DNA from: Bacteriovoracaceae bacterium
Lineage (GTDB): Bacteria; Bdellovibrionota; Bacteriovoracia; Bacteriovoracales; Bacteriovoracaceae
Assembly: GCA_018649885.1 (NCBI GenBank)
Contig: JABIHA010000122.1
Span: forward strand, 1-64,000
Length of the DNA: 64,000 nt
Direction of reading: 5' to 3'
The number at the start of each line of letters is the position of its first letter. Position 1 is the first letter of the stretch. Shown here one piece after another: positions 1 to 10,600 of this stretch. A program made the position numbers and the translations under genes. The notes below the pieces were generated by a model. The model saw nothing but the letters and a program-made list of their open reading frames with translations. It had not been told where the DNA came from and did no database searches.

Positions 1-99
1 AGCGTCTTGAGCAAGCTCTTGGCACTTATTTTTAAGTTTGCCCTTATTCCAGTCTTTTATCCAACCAGCTGCAATGTTTTTTAGATCATCAAATGACAT
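1..99 (-). CDS. Possible 5' end of an unknown gene, cut by the window edge
   Basis: Reading the minus strand from an ATG at 99 gives 33 open codons to the window edge, beginning MSFDDLKNIAAGWIKDWNK. The composition looks protein-like (amphipathic, charged). No Shine-Dalgarno sequence is visible upstream and an in-frame stop lies at 121-123, so the open frame could equally be the tail of a decayed gene. No family is recognised. The remaining 100-480 stretch carries no convincing gene. Confidence 0.3.
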   Translation of the reverse strand, partial: MSFDDLKNIAAGWIKDWNKGKLKNKCQELAQDA

Positions 100-215
100 A
101 TTAAAATATTGGCAGAAAAGTTACGCTTGGCCAAATAATATAAATGACATAGAGCCGCACCGGCGAAAAAGCCTGGTGGGTTCAACAATTTATTGGGCAG
201 TTACGATTTTCTATT

Positions 216-260
216 GCTCCGGGACCACTCGATCTCGTTATATCGACTATTTGTGTTTTA
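216..260. repeat. Isolated partial copy of the tRNA-Val-linked B repeat
   Basis: About 45 bases starting GCTCCGGGACCACTCGA match unit B2 of the array at 7410-7530 with three substitutions (42 of 45 by eye). The match stops at the TTTGTGTTTTA stretch. It sits alone in a gene-poor stretch about 7 kb from the array, which suggests a dispersed or relic copy. Confidence 0.7.
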
Positions 261-482
261 TCACTTCAGATACGAGTACAAACAACTTCGTAACCATTAA
301 CTCACGACTTTTTTCAGAATTGAATACGTTGTCAGTTGTAAAAAAGAGAAATATTCAAGAGATTGAAGAAAACTAAAAAGAACAAAAGCAGTGCTGCTTC
401 TTCTTCAGCTCGTCTAATAATTCAAAGATAAGAAGAGCATTTGAGCACAGTAAGGTAAGACTATACAAGCGCCAGTGACATG

Positions 483-902
483 TTAGAGAATTTCCATTGT
501 TCCACCAGTGATTCCCGCGCCTCCTTCGTAACCTATACCTGGGAGAATACAAGAATGGGAATTATCATGGTTTGTAACCACTGCCCCACTAACTCCAAGA
601 AAAAATCCCATCTGGGCATTTCCCCCTGAGTAAGTTCCATGAACATTCTTTTCCTTTACAAAAGGACAGTATAAAACTGATACCCTAAAAATGCTTAACC
701 TGAAGGTCGGGCCGAAACTGAGAAATCTCACTTTTTTCTTTGCTTTTGAATTTTTCCCAATACAAGTCATTTCGACAATATCAACAACACCTAAGCCTGC
801 ATTAATGTCCTGACTAGTTAAAAAAGAAGATCCACAAAAAAATACCGCTGCCGAACTTAAATTTGCAGATATTAATAGCATCATTACAAGTGTGAATTTC
901 AT
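483..902 (-). CDS. Small exported protein, unknown function
   Basis: The start was placed at the ATG at 902, because GGGGA lies about six bases upstream and the product then begins with a clean signal peptide (MKFTLVMMLLISANLSSA). The open frame runs ten codons further up without a better start. The mature part is about 118 residues, has several cysteines, and is rich in Gly and aromatic residues, with an alternating pattern that suggests a small beta-rich periplasmic or secreted protein. It resembles DUF992-type small secreted proteins in general shape only. It is convergent with nothing and has no obvious operon partner. Confidence 0.7.
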   Translation of the reverse strand: MKFTLVMMLLISANLSSAAVFFCGSSFLTSQDINAGLGVVDIVEMTCIGKNSKAKKKVRFLSFGPTFRLSIFRVSVLYCPFVKEKNVHGTYSGGNAQMGFFLGVSGAVVTNHDNSHSCILPGIGYEGGAGITGGTMEIL

Positions 903-932
903 AAAAGTCCCCAATTGCTGAAAACATAACAA

Positions 933-1376
933 TAGCTAAGTTAAGGAATTTTTCATTAAAAATGTAAAATTTGATGCTCATATTAATGAAATACTAATGT
1001 AAAATGCCACCTCACCTTTTAAGACTGGGTCCCCCTGACTGGGTCCATCTATCTATAATTCAGGGGCGTTTGTGAACGCTTCTTATGACTATGTAAAAGT
1101 CCCAAAAAAAAACTAAACGTTTTTAAACAATTTATTGTCCTAAATTGTTCAAAAAAATCATAAAATAAATTTATTTATCATTAAATGAAATTTGTGGACT
1201 ACCACTTTCACCACTGTAAAATCAAATGACAGTCCACAATTGAGCTGACAGTGCATCCCGCTACTACTCAACCATTTTCACATATTTAAAGGCCACTAAA
1301 TTGGCCCAGGTCTTGCTTTATAACAAGTGAAAGGTCTTGGAGACCAAAGTTAATTTATTTATCAGGGAAGATAAAA
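933..1376. other. Non-coding leader region upstream of the CARDB lipoprotein
   Basis: About 440 bases without a plausible gene. It holds a tandem 10-base direct repeat GACTGGGTCC (1023-1032 and 1037-1046), an inverted repeat AACAATTT/AAATTGTT (1126-1149), and GTGGACT/AGTCCAC arms at 1194-1200 and 1231-1237. Three small hairpins lie just before the next gene: GGCCA/TGGCC (1291-1306), CTTG/CAAG (1312-1327) and GGTCT/AGACC (1333-1345). Confidence 0.55.
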
Positions 1377-4300
1377 ATGAAAAACTGCAATGTATTGCTC
1401 CTCTTATTAATTTCAATGACATTTTTTGCATGTAACTCAGAAAAAGGCGGTGGTAGTACAACTAGCACTACAACAGTTGTTAAAGAAGTTCCAGTTGAAT
1501 CCACTCCCAAACCTATTGAGCCTGAAACTGTGGAAATGGTTTCCAATTTAAATATGTCTATGGCACCTATTGTAGAGAGTTACCATCGCCTTGAATTTGT
1601 TGAAGGATTTACCTTTTCGGCCATAGGCGATAGTTACGCCAATGGATCTTGGTATCATGAAGAGAATGAAGTCATTGGGACAAAGCATCTCTCAGATTTC
1701 AAACAAGGGCAGATACTTTATTTTGTAGAACAAAGTGTAGAGGGAGAAAAAGTTTCAGAGAATTATTTTATTTTCCCAGGTCTTTCAGATTTAACAGTAG
1801 AAAGTGTTCGCGTTGAGGAAGATGATATTGTCGTTGTTGTGAAAAATATAGGGGGTTCAGAATTTAATTATGATTCATTAATTGATACTTTCAAAGTGAA
1901 AACATTTGTAGATTTTTCTAAGAGACAATCTTATAGGAACGTGGATTATTCACCAGAAGAATATTTTTCTGAAACCTCAAATATCGCTATCCCAAAAGTT
2001 GGAGAGAGCGTAGAGGTGCGAATTTCAAAAATGCCATATATAGCCTTTATGAATTATTTTGGAACTTCAGATAGTGAATTTTTCGAAATCCCACTTTATA
2101 TTAATATAGATCCAGAAGGGGTCATTCGTGAATACAATCGATTTAATAATAAAAATATTTTCCCACTTCGATTTTTTAATGGCCAGGAAAGAGCAGATGT
2201 GGCCATTGAGTCAGTTGAGCTGATGGGAAGTGAAATAAAACTGAAAATGAAAAATGATGGGTTTCGTTCAGTTTCAATAGAAAAAATGATTGTCTATCCA
2301 AAGTACAATAGAGATCTAAATATTGAGTTGAAAAGCTATCCCTATATTCAAATGAATCAATTCTCAGAACTCATTTTTCGTGCCGATTTATTTCCTCTAA
2401 GTGAAGGAGAGGATCAGAGCTGGGTTTTTGAAGCTATTATTAGTGGTGATGAGGATCTTGATTTATCTAATAATTCAATGGAGCTCAATTTTAATGCAAA
2501 TCAAGTTGAGGCCTTTGAAGATGATGTATCAGTTTCTAACTTTCACTACGATTCATCTTCAAGTGAGCTAAAGTTTACACTCGAAAATAAGGGAGTGAAT
2601 GATTTAGACCGTGTTCGTTTTGATATTGCTGATGAAGAGCCTGAATTGGATAGAGATAGATTCTATGAGCAAACAAACTTAGTTGCAGGAGAGCAAAGAG
2701 AAGTGAGTATCTCTTTTGATGAGATATTTTTTTCAGGCACAATTGGTGAGAAAGTATACAGTGTTGTATTGGATAAGAATGATTCTCTATGGGAAAGTAA
2801 CGAAGTTAATAATGTTGCGACCACCACTTTTACTTTAGATCCCTTTGACGTTGAAGTCGTAAGTTCTCTAGAGGAAGAGGGATTTTTTAATATTGCTTAT
2901 AAGTTGGGAGGATCTTTCAAATATTCACAAGTTGACTATACAACTTTTAGAATCCTGTCACGGGTTCAAGGAAATGGCTCATTTAGAAATCAAATAGACT
3001 TAACCCCTGATTCGTGGGAATTAGGGGTTGAATATACATCTTCTGTTTCAATATCAGAAATCATGGAAAAAGTCATGGACTACTATGATGGCCAAACGGT
3101 AGATGTCTTTGCCGAGTTTATTACCAACCTTAATGAAGTTAACACCGAAAATAATAAGGTTAAATTAATTGATACAATTGTAGTTCCAAGAAAGCTTCCC
3201 AATTTGACAATTTCAGAAATCAATACCTCTACTGAGGGCCTATCTTGGAAGGTTGTCAATATTGGGGATAAAGATTTTTATGAATACAGAAACTACTTAA
3301 GAATCAAGATTACTATTAATGGAGTTACGAAAACGGAGAGATTTTCCTACTATCTTGACGTGGGAGAAGACGAAGCTGAGGTGGGTTACTTTGATTTTAA
3401 TCAGTTTGGGTTAGAGCTTGGACAAAGATATGATATTGTTGCTGAACTGGTACTCGATAGTCCTATTGAAGAAAAATCTCTTGATGATAACCGCCTTGAA
3501 ACTTTTGTTCAAATGCCTGAGCCACCAAAACCCAACTTTGCCGTTGAGTCCATAATAAGAAATGAAACTCGGATAATTGTTTACATTGAAAATACTGAAA
3601 CCACAATTTGCCCTGGGTGTACAGAATACCCTGTGAAGATATTAAATGAAGCGGGCGATCTTGTTGCAGAAAAAACAATTGATTTATCAATGCAAAATAA
3701 GAATATGACGAGAAAAAGCGTCACTTTTAACTACGCTGATATCGATTTGGCAATTAAAACACCAAGCACTCTGACAGCAGTTTTGAATTCTGGGAATATC
3801 ATTTCAGAGGTAAGCTATGATGACAATAGTGGAGAATTTCCATTCACCAAATTGGGGTATTATGACCTTAAAGTTGAAAGTATTTCAAAAACACTAAATG
3901 GCTATAATGTATTGATAAAAAATATTGGGATCAGTACAACAAGCAACTATGATGTTGTACTGGAATACAATGGAGAGACGATTAGACCCGACTTTTCTCC
4001 TTCAAATAAAACTGTTTATACTGGTAGCATGAAAACATTTTCTTTTAGCTCTGTTGATATTAGGGAGTCGTGGATTCCTATTTTAGGAGAAAAGATTTCT
4101 GCTATTGTTAACTTCATAAGCGATGATGACAATAGTGATAATAAACTTGTTTCTGAATTTGAAATACCTTACTTTGACCTTGAGGTCACAGAAATAAACT
4201 CCATTGAAGGAGGGATATCAGTTTCTGTAAAAAACCATGGGCCTACCCTTTCTAGTTACCACAGTGGTAAATTAAAGGTTCAATTTAATGATAATGAAGA

Positions 4301-6935
4301 TTTTGACACAGGTGTCAGACAAAGTAGAGAGATTAATGTAGGTGATATTGCACAAGGAGAAACAAAACAATATCAAATTACAGGTTATCAATATAATTCT
4401 CTGATGGGTAATGCCCTCCAAACTTGGGATGCCTCAGGTCACCTTCATGCCAAAGTTGATTTTGAAAACGATTTAAATGAAGTGAACGAAAATAACAACT
4501 ATCTTCATACAAACTATAGTTTACCAAGTCCCAAAATTGATATTGAGGTTACACGGATGTACTGGCTTAGTTCATCTCAGCTGACAGTTGTTGGAAAAAA
4601 CAATGGAGACGCCTGTACAATAAATTGTCCTAAAGTGAAAGGCAAATTCTATGCCGTTGACGAGGATGGAAACGCAAATAATCCCGTTGAAGTTGAGTTT
4701 GCAATACCCAGCTCAACTGATAAGTCCATGGTCTCATTGGGGGCAAGTCAGCTCGGTCTTGAAATGAGAAAAGAGTATCAAATATTTTTTGAAGCAGACC
4801 ATAATGAGATTTTCCCAGAAGAAAATGAAGAAGATAATATTGGCTCAGTCACTTATACTCACCGCTGGGTTTATGATCTTGAAGTAACTGATTTTTCTTA
4901 TGATAGTGAAACAAAGAGATGGACAGTCAATGTTCTCAACCAAGGAAAAGATAGTGTTAAGTTTAGAAATGTTACTGTACGAGGAGCAGGGATTGGATCA
5001 AATGATATCTTTTTTAAAGATTTAAATTATACAAATTCAATTTATTCTGGTCAAAAGAGCTCCTTTACTATTGATAACAGGGATCTTAAATTTCATCCTG
5101 GTGAAGCACCAAACGAGATTTCAGTTGTCGTAAGAGCGGATTATGATAACGATTTAGTTAATAATACGCTGGTAAAAACAATTGATGCTCCCTTTATCGA
5201 TTTTGAGTTGGGGGAAGTGACAATTGATTCAGTAAATCAGAAAATTGATATCCAGTATTTTTCAAAGGGAGCAGGTCTTGCAAATGCGGCTACTGCTACT
5301 GGCAAAGTCTTTTTTCTTGAAAGTAATCCAATAGTAGTGAATTTAGATTTAGAAGAAGGGGAGCATCACCTTATCCTAGAAGATTACAGTTGGATTAGAT
5401 TGACTCCTTTTTTAACTGATAATGCAAATCAGTCCACGGCAACCTTAACAGTACTACTCGATGATCGTGACTATAATTTTGAATCAAATGAAGAAAACAA
5501 TTCAATAGAAAAATCACATCTTTTTTCAGCTGCAAAGGCTGATCTCACTATTTCAAGTTTTTCTCTTGATTATGATCGGATAGTAATTAATGTGAAAAAT
5601 GATGGACCAGCAAGAGTTGCACATGGATCAAATTTCACAATTAATTTACGTGCAGGAGAGATTGAGAAAAATCTCCTAGAGTGGACAACATTTTATAGAA
5701 ATGAAGAAAAGGAATACATCATCCCACTTTCAGAGTTTCCTCTACAAGATGGAGCTGAATATACAATAACGGTAACAGTAGATCATTCTCAAGTTGTTGA
5801 TGAAAGAAACGAAGATAATAATGCCTACTCCACAACACTTGTGATGTCAGATTTGCCAGAATCTGACCTTTCTATTAAATCTGTCGCTGTAAATGATTTT
5901 TACCTTGATATTGAAGTTCAAAACCTAGGGGAAAAAACAAATAGAGATTTGAATGATTTTAATATTTCAGTGCAAAGTGGAGATGACTTTTCTAAGATAT
6001 TTAGATTGGTGAAAGTACCTGCTGCTTTGGGGACTGAGCTCATCTCTATTCCTTTGTCTGAGCTAGAACCACTAAGGGGGCAGATGGCCAGCTTTAATGT
6101 GGCCCTTGATATTGAAAATACAATTGTCGAGGTAGATGAAGAAAATAACTCTGGAAATTTTGATATATTCATTCCCGAGCGTGGGTCCCCTGATTTTAGA
6201 GTAGTTGATATTTATAAAACACATAGTAATATAGATGGTCATCGAAGTGGCGAGATGTTTGTAGTTTTAATTGAAAATATGGGTACAGAATATGCAAGTC
6301 CTTCATCAGTATCAAATCTATCAATTGGTGAACTTACTCTTTCAAGAAATACTAATTCTTGGCAGGAAATTAAAAGAGGAAGAAGATATATATCAAGAAT
6401 TCCTTTAGAAACTATGGGTGTTTATGATGCGCTTAGTGTGCAGTTTCCAAATGAAGAAAACCCCAACCTCATTGTAAGTTTTGACTTTGATGTTGAACAA
6501 AACATAACAGAGTTCGACGAGGAAAATAACTCATTTGAAATAGAGCTACCCTTTTATCAAGATAGCGTGGAAATTAATTTCATAGACGATAGTGCCAATT
6601 TTGAAATGGTCTCAATTGTTCAACATGAAGATTTGGAAACCTATAAATTTTCTTTTAAATATACTGGAGATTTGCCAAGTCGCGCACTCTCTCCTCAACT
6701 TTATATTAAAGTGTTCTTTACTATGCCTTCAGGGGAAGTAATATCAGGTAGCTATAATTTCTTTCCCTCTCTGACTTTTCATCCTGGAGTTACTTACGAT
6801 TCCTTTCTTCGCTTTGATCATGTGAACCACGAAATTCCAGAAGGTTTTCAAAGTTTTAAAGTGGTTATTGATCATGATGGACTGATTGATGAGACAAATG
6901 AAATTGATAATGAAATGAACTACACAGTAGAATAA
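1377..6935 (+). CDS. Giant CARDB-repeat lipoprotein
   Basis: The 1852-residue product starts with a lipoprotein signal peptide whose lipobox ends at Cys19 (SMTFFAC-NS), followed by a Gly/Ser/Thr linker. The start ATG has AGGGAAGA a few bases upstream. The rest is roughly 15 repeats of about 110-125 residues. Each contains a LxVxx-I/V strand, a 'V.N.G' turn and ends with an acidic Asn-rich motif such as NEENNS, DEENNS or NEDNNA. This is the CARDB (cell adhesion related domain in bacteria, Ig-like) pattern, and the acidic ends look like calcium-binding loops. Predicted location is the outer membrane, projecting outward or into the periplasm. An adhesin or surface-stalk role is inference. It is a single gene preceded by a structured leader; the tRNA-linked repeat array begins 30 bases after its stop. 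Confidence 0.85.
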   Translation: MKNCNVLLLLLISMTFFACNSEKGGGSTTSTTTVVKEVPVESTPKPIEPETVEMVSNLNMSMAPIVESYHRLEFVEGFTFSAIGDSYANGSWYHEENEVIGTKHLSDFKQGQILYFVEQSVEGEKVSENYFIFPGLSDLTVESVRVEEDDIVVVVKNIGGSEFNYDSLIDTFKVKTFVDFSKRQSYRNVDYSPEEYFSETSNIAIPKVGESVEVRISKMPYIAFMNYFGTSDSEFFEIPLYINIDPEGVIREYNRFNNKNIFPLRFFNGQERADVAIESVELMGSEIKLKMKNDGFRSVSIEKMIVYPKYNRDLNIELKSYPYIQMNQFSELIFRADLFPLSEGEDQSWVFEAIISGDEDLDLSNNSMELNFNANQVEAFEDDVSVSNFHYDSSSSELKFTLENKGVNDLDRVRFDIADEEPELDRDRFYEQTNLVAGEQREVSISFDEIFFSGTIGEKVYSVVLDKNDSLWESNEVNNVATTTFTLDPFDVEVVSSLEEEGFFNIAYKLGGSFKYSQVDYTTFRILSRVQGNGSFRNQIDLTPDSWELGVEYTSSVSISEIMEKVMDYYDGQTVDVFAEFITNLNEVNTENNKVKLIDTIVVPRKLPNLTISEINTSTEGLSWKVVNIGDKDFYEYRNYLRIKITINGVTKTERFSYYLDVGEDEAEVGYFDFNQFGLELGQRYDIVAELVLDSPIEEKSLDDNRLETFVQMPEPPKPNFAVESIIRNETRIIVYIENTETTICPGCTEYPVKILNEAGDLVAEKTIDLSMQNKNMTRKSVTFNYADIDLAIKTPSTLTAVLNSGNIISEVSYDDNSGEFPFTKLGYYDLKVESISKTLNGYNVLIKNIGISTTSNYDVVLEYNGETIRPDFSPSNKTVYTGSMKTFSFSSVDIRESWIPILGEKISAIVNFISDDDNSDNKLVSEFEIPYFDLEVTEINSIEGGISVSVKNHGPTLSSYHSGKLKVQFNDNEDFDTGVRQSREINVGDIAQGETKQYQITGYQYNSLMGNALQTWDASGHLHAKVDFENDLNEVNENNNYLHTNYSLPSPKIDIEVTRMYWLSSSQLTVVGKNNGDACTINCPKVKGKFYAVDEDGNANNPVEVEFAIPSSTDKSMVSLGASQLGLEMRKEYQIFFEADHNEIFPEENEEDNIGSVTYTHRWVYDLEVTDFSYDSETKRWTVNVLNQGKDSVKFRNVTVRGAGIGSNDIFFKDLNYTNSIYSGQKSSFTIDNRDLKFHPGEAPNEISVVVRADYDNDLVNNTLVKTIDAPFIDFELGEVTIDSVNQKIDIQYFSKGAGLANAATATGKVFFLESNPIVVNLDLEEGEHHLILEDYSWIRLTPFLTDNANQSTATLTVLLDDRDYNFESNEENNSIEKSHLFSAAKADLTISSFSLDYDRIVINVKNDGPARVAHGSNFTINLRAGEIEKNLLEWTTFYRNEEKEYIIPLSEFPLQDGAEYTITVTVDHSQVVDERNEDNNAYSTTLVMSDLPESDLSIKSVAVNDFYLDIEVQNLGEKTNRDLNDFNISVQSGDDFSKIFRLVKVPAALGTELISIPLSELEPLRGQMASFNVALDIENTIVEVDEENNSGNFDIFIPERGSPDFRVVDIYKTHSNIDGHRSGEMFVVLIENMGTEYASPSSVSNLSIGELTLSRNTNSWQEIKRGRRYISRIPLETMGVYDALSVQFPNEENPNLIVSFDFDVEQNITEFDEENNSFEIELPFYQDSVEINFIDDSANFEMVSIVQHEDLETYKFSFKYTGDLPSRALSPQLYIKVFFTMPSGEVISGSYNFFPSLTFHPGVTYDSFLRFDHVNHEIPEGFQSFKVVIDHDGLIDETNEIDNEMNYTVE

Positions 6936-6964
6936 AAATTGAGAGGATAAGCGGACCTATGTTC

Positions 6965-7530
6965 GCATCCTGCTCTTCCTTCCCTCCGCCATCCAGGCTC
7001 CGGGGCTTCTCGAACTCGCTCTATCGAAATCTTGTGTCTTAGTTGCCAGCTTCAAAGTAAAAATGTGCCAGTGCTTAGTACGAAGTCACAACTTCGGACT
7101 CTACCGCATCCTGCTCAAATGTCTCCCTACGCCATCCTGGCTCCGGGACCAATTGAACTCGCTTAATCGACTGTTTGTGTTTTAGATCTTTGGTTACGAA
7201 ATAAAAAATGTACCTGTGCACAGCTCTTTGGTCACAGCTTCGAACTTCACCGCATCCTGCTCTTCCAGTCCCTCCGCCATCCAGTCCCTCCGCCATCCAG
7301 GCTCCGGGGCTTCTCGAACTCGCTTTATCAAAATTTAGTGTTTTAATTGCCAGCTTCGGAATAAAAATGTGCCAGTGCTTAATTCTAAGTCACAGCTTTG
7401 GACTCTACCGCATCCTGCTCTCGTGCACGCCCTACGCCATCCAGGCTCCGGGACCACTCGAACTCGCTATATCGACTTTTTGTGTTTTAGATCTTTGGTT
7501 ACGAAGTAAAAATGTGCCTTTGGGCACATT
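6965..7530. repeat. Alternating A-B-A-B repeat array abutting tRNA-Val
   Basis: Four units each begin GCATCCTGCTC: A1 6965-7105, B1 7106-7251, A2 7252-7409, B2 7410-7530. All contain CGCCATCC.GGCTCCGGG followed by a TCGAACTCGCT-like segment. A units continue with TTGCCAGCTTC and AATGTGCCAGTGCTTA; B units continue with TTTTAGATCTTTGGTTACGAA. A2 carries an internal 16-base duplication (AGTCCCTCCGCCATCC twice). B2 runs directly into the tRNA-Val terminator, and the other units carry a decayed AAAAATGTGCC half of that terminator. The array is more GC-rich than its surroundings and the ORFs across it are not gene-like. Confidence 0.85.
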
Positions 7531-7534
7531 TTTT
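7509..7534 (-). terminator. Intrinsic terminator of tRNA-Val
   Basis: On the minus strand AAATGTGCCCAAAGGCACATTT forms a perfect stem followed by a T run, beginning five bases after the encoded CCA of the tRNA. Its half-site recurs in the neighbouring repeat units. Confidence 0.85.
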
Positions 7535-7538
7535 CGAG

Positions 7539-7615
<77 letters not shown>

Positions 7616-7694
7616 ATAATCTCAGAATTGTATGGGCCACTTTATACCTTAGAATTGGAAGAAATTGCAAGAATCAAAAATATTGCAACGCAAA

Positions 7695-10600
7695 TTAGAA
7701 ACGACCACCAAGGCCTAAGAGTGCTGAAACTTTAGTAGTAGTAGTTACTGTTTGGGATTCACTTGTGGATGTAACACCTATGGACTCAAAGCCCATGGCC
7801 ATATAAAGCGCTTTAGAAAACAGATACTGAAACTCATAACCAAGTCCCATTTTAGTAAAGCCTCCAAAACCACCATAGAGGGCCAAGCGGTGAGCAGAGT
7901 GCTGCGTGGAGGCATACCTCATATTGATCTGTCCAATGCCGCCAGTAAATTTCTCGTCAGTAATGACCGGGCCAATAAGACTTTTCGACAAAATGGTCGT
8001 ACTGACAATCCCTATGCCCAGGCCAAAGTCTAAAAGAACCCCTCCGCCAAGATAAAAACCAGTACCAAAAAGTGCAGTCATATCACTATATTTAAAATCT
8101 ACAACTCCAAAAAGTGAGCCAGATGCCATTTCATAACCAAGTTGTCCGAACCAAAGTGAATCGGATTGATACTTTCCTTCAACTCCAGCCCCTGTAAGAG
8201 ATTGAATACTTGAAAATCCTTCAACTCCCTCAGACAGTTCCAGAGAGTAACTAATAAAGCTTGGCTCTGCAGTTAAAATAACATGCCCATCTTTGACCTC
8301 ATCAATAGTTGCCTGGTACTCACCTGGCTTCCCTGTCGACTTGAGCTGATCTCTAAGATTTTTTTTCTTTTCATCATCCCTTGTGACTTTAAACCGCACA
8401 CCTTTTGAATTTTTCTTGGCGCCATCTTGATTAGCAGCAACTCTCCAGTAATAATTTCCACTAATTCCGAGTCCAAATAAATTTACACTGTGCTCATTAT
8501 CTTTAACTTTTTTAGAGTAAATAGTTCCGCCAAATCCCGGATCGGAAGATATCTCGATTGTATAACTTTTTGCCCAATCTAAACTCTCCCACTCGAAATC
8601 GACCTTATCACCTTTTTCAGCTTCAACTTCATCTCCTGGATCTGGTTCATAGAGCTCTGGTGCCCTGAGAAGTCCCACATCATAAGTAAGAATCATCCTC
8701 GATGTATTGCTAAACTCACTTTCTTGGTCCCACATATCTACAACTTTATAACGAAGATAATAGGTTCCAGGCTCCGGATCTTCCCAATAAAAATTTCTAT
8801 TTTCAAGTCGATCACTTTTCACTGAGTCATCAAGATCTCTGTCTTTGTATATTTCTATAATATATTCTTTTACATATTTAATTTCAGGAAATTTCATTGA
8901 GATGTAAGTATCTTCTCCGTCAATGCTGCTAATTTCTCGACCGTTATTTCTATCTCCATCACCTTTTTTCTTTTTAATTTCCATTCTTATAACAGGAGGA
9001 ATGGGAGGAGAATGTGGGGCCATAGGTCTTTTAATCATAAGTTTGGCCCGCTCACTGTATGCGCTCTCTCCAAAGTCGTAAAAGGATTTTATCCTCCAAT
9101 AATACTCACCTAGCTCAGGTGCCTTCCATTCAAAATTAGGCTTTTCAAGTTCTAACTCTTCAATAACATCTGAGAAACTACTATCCCTTGCAATTTCTAA
9201 TTGAAATTTCTGCTTTCCAGTATTTTTCTTTTGTCCAAGTGGGTCTTGCCACTCAAGAATTAATGATTCGTCTGGATCCATTAGGGTGTATTCAGTTCCA
9301 TGGCTTGGAAAAATAATTGTAGGCCGATCAAGGAGAATATCAAGACGAAGGGTTTTTGAACTGGGAACATTGCCTTCATATTGAGGAGCATAGGGTTTTA
9401 GTTTCCAGTAGAATTTTCCAAATTTAGGAGTTACCCATGAATAATGAAGGCCTTTCACGACTTCTTTTTTTACAAGTTTTTTAAAATCAGGGTCTCGACC
9501 AACATAGAGAACATATTTGGCAGAACTTCGACCTTTCCATGAAAATTTTATACCACCAAGTAAATCATTTTGCGCTAATTGTGACATATCCTCTGGTTTT
9601 AAGTTTCTTGGTGCAGGGGGAAGAGAGCTATCAGAAAAATAAAAAATATTCTCCTCACTCCAAGGGGAGTTCTTATTATCCCTTGTTGCCATTTTGACTC
9701 TCCAGCCATACTCACCTGTTTTAAGAGAGCCGACTACATATTTATGAGTGCTAACTTTTTTAGACACCACTGTTTTTCTCTTCTTATCTCCAATACTTGT
9801 TATTTCAATTTGATAAGTATCTACTTCCAGGTTTTCCCATTCAAAAACCAGTACTTTTTTCTCACCGTTACTTTGTTTGAGACCTAGAATTTCGGCGTCT
9901 TTTGAGGGGAAGAATAATTTTGGTGCTCGATCAACCTTAAGAGTGAAAAGACTAGAAGGAGATACGATCATTTCTTTTTTTACTAAATCCGTTCCTAGGA
10001 CTTTCCAATAATAAGGTCCTTCTGGGAGATTCATCATATAGGCATTTGTCTTTGATACATCCTTAGTCTGTAAGATTTCTTTAAATTTGGAGTCCTTTGC
10101 AACAAAGAGCTTGAAAGAATTTGATTTTCTCTTGGTTTTCCACTCAAAGAATATACTGGAGCTCTCTTTAAAAAAAACTTTGCCTTGATTTTTTGGAGAT
10201 ATTAAAAGAATGTCATAGTTTTTTACCCTGCCCTCAAGAAGATTTAAATATTGATTTTTGTTAACAACAATTTGTTTCCCATCAATATTTAAGGCGAGCT
10301 GCCCTTTAGTAACCGTCACATTTCCGTCAGATATCTGAAACTCTGCATTACTTGAAGTGGCACTAATGGTTTTATCACCACTTTTAATATTTAGCCCCTT
10401 GGCACCTTTGCCCAGTTTCGCGAACATAAAACCATCCATCAAATCAACTTTCATCCCCGATGAGTCTTTCTCTAGTTTTAATAGCGAGTTTGGAGCAACT
10501 TTAATTAAAGTTTGATCATTAAGCCTTATATCAGTTGTAGACTTACTATGAGTGAAAACTTGATCATTTAAATATACTTCTTCTTTATTACCCACGTCAT

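Noticed and set aside
38..376. 112-codon plus-strand frame
   Set aside because: It crosses a repeat copy and opposes a more protein-like minus-strand frame at 1-99; it has no ribosome site.
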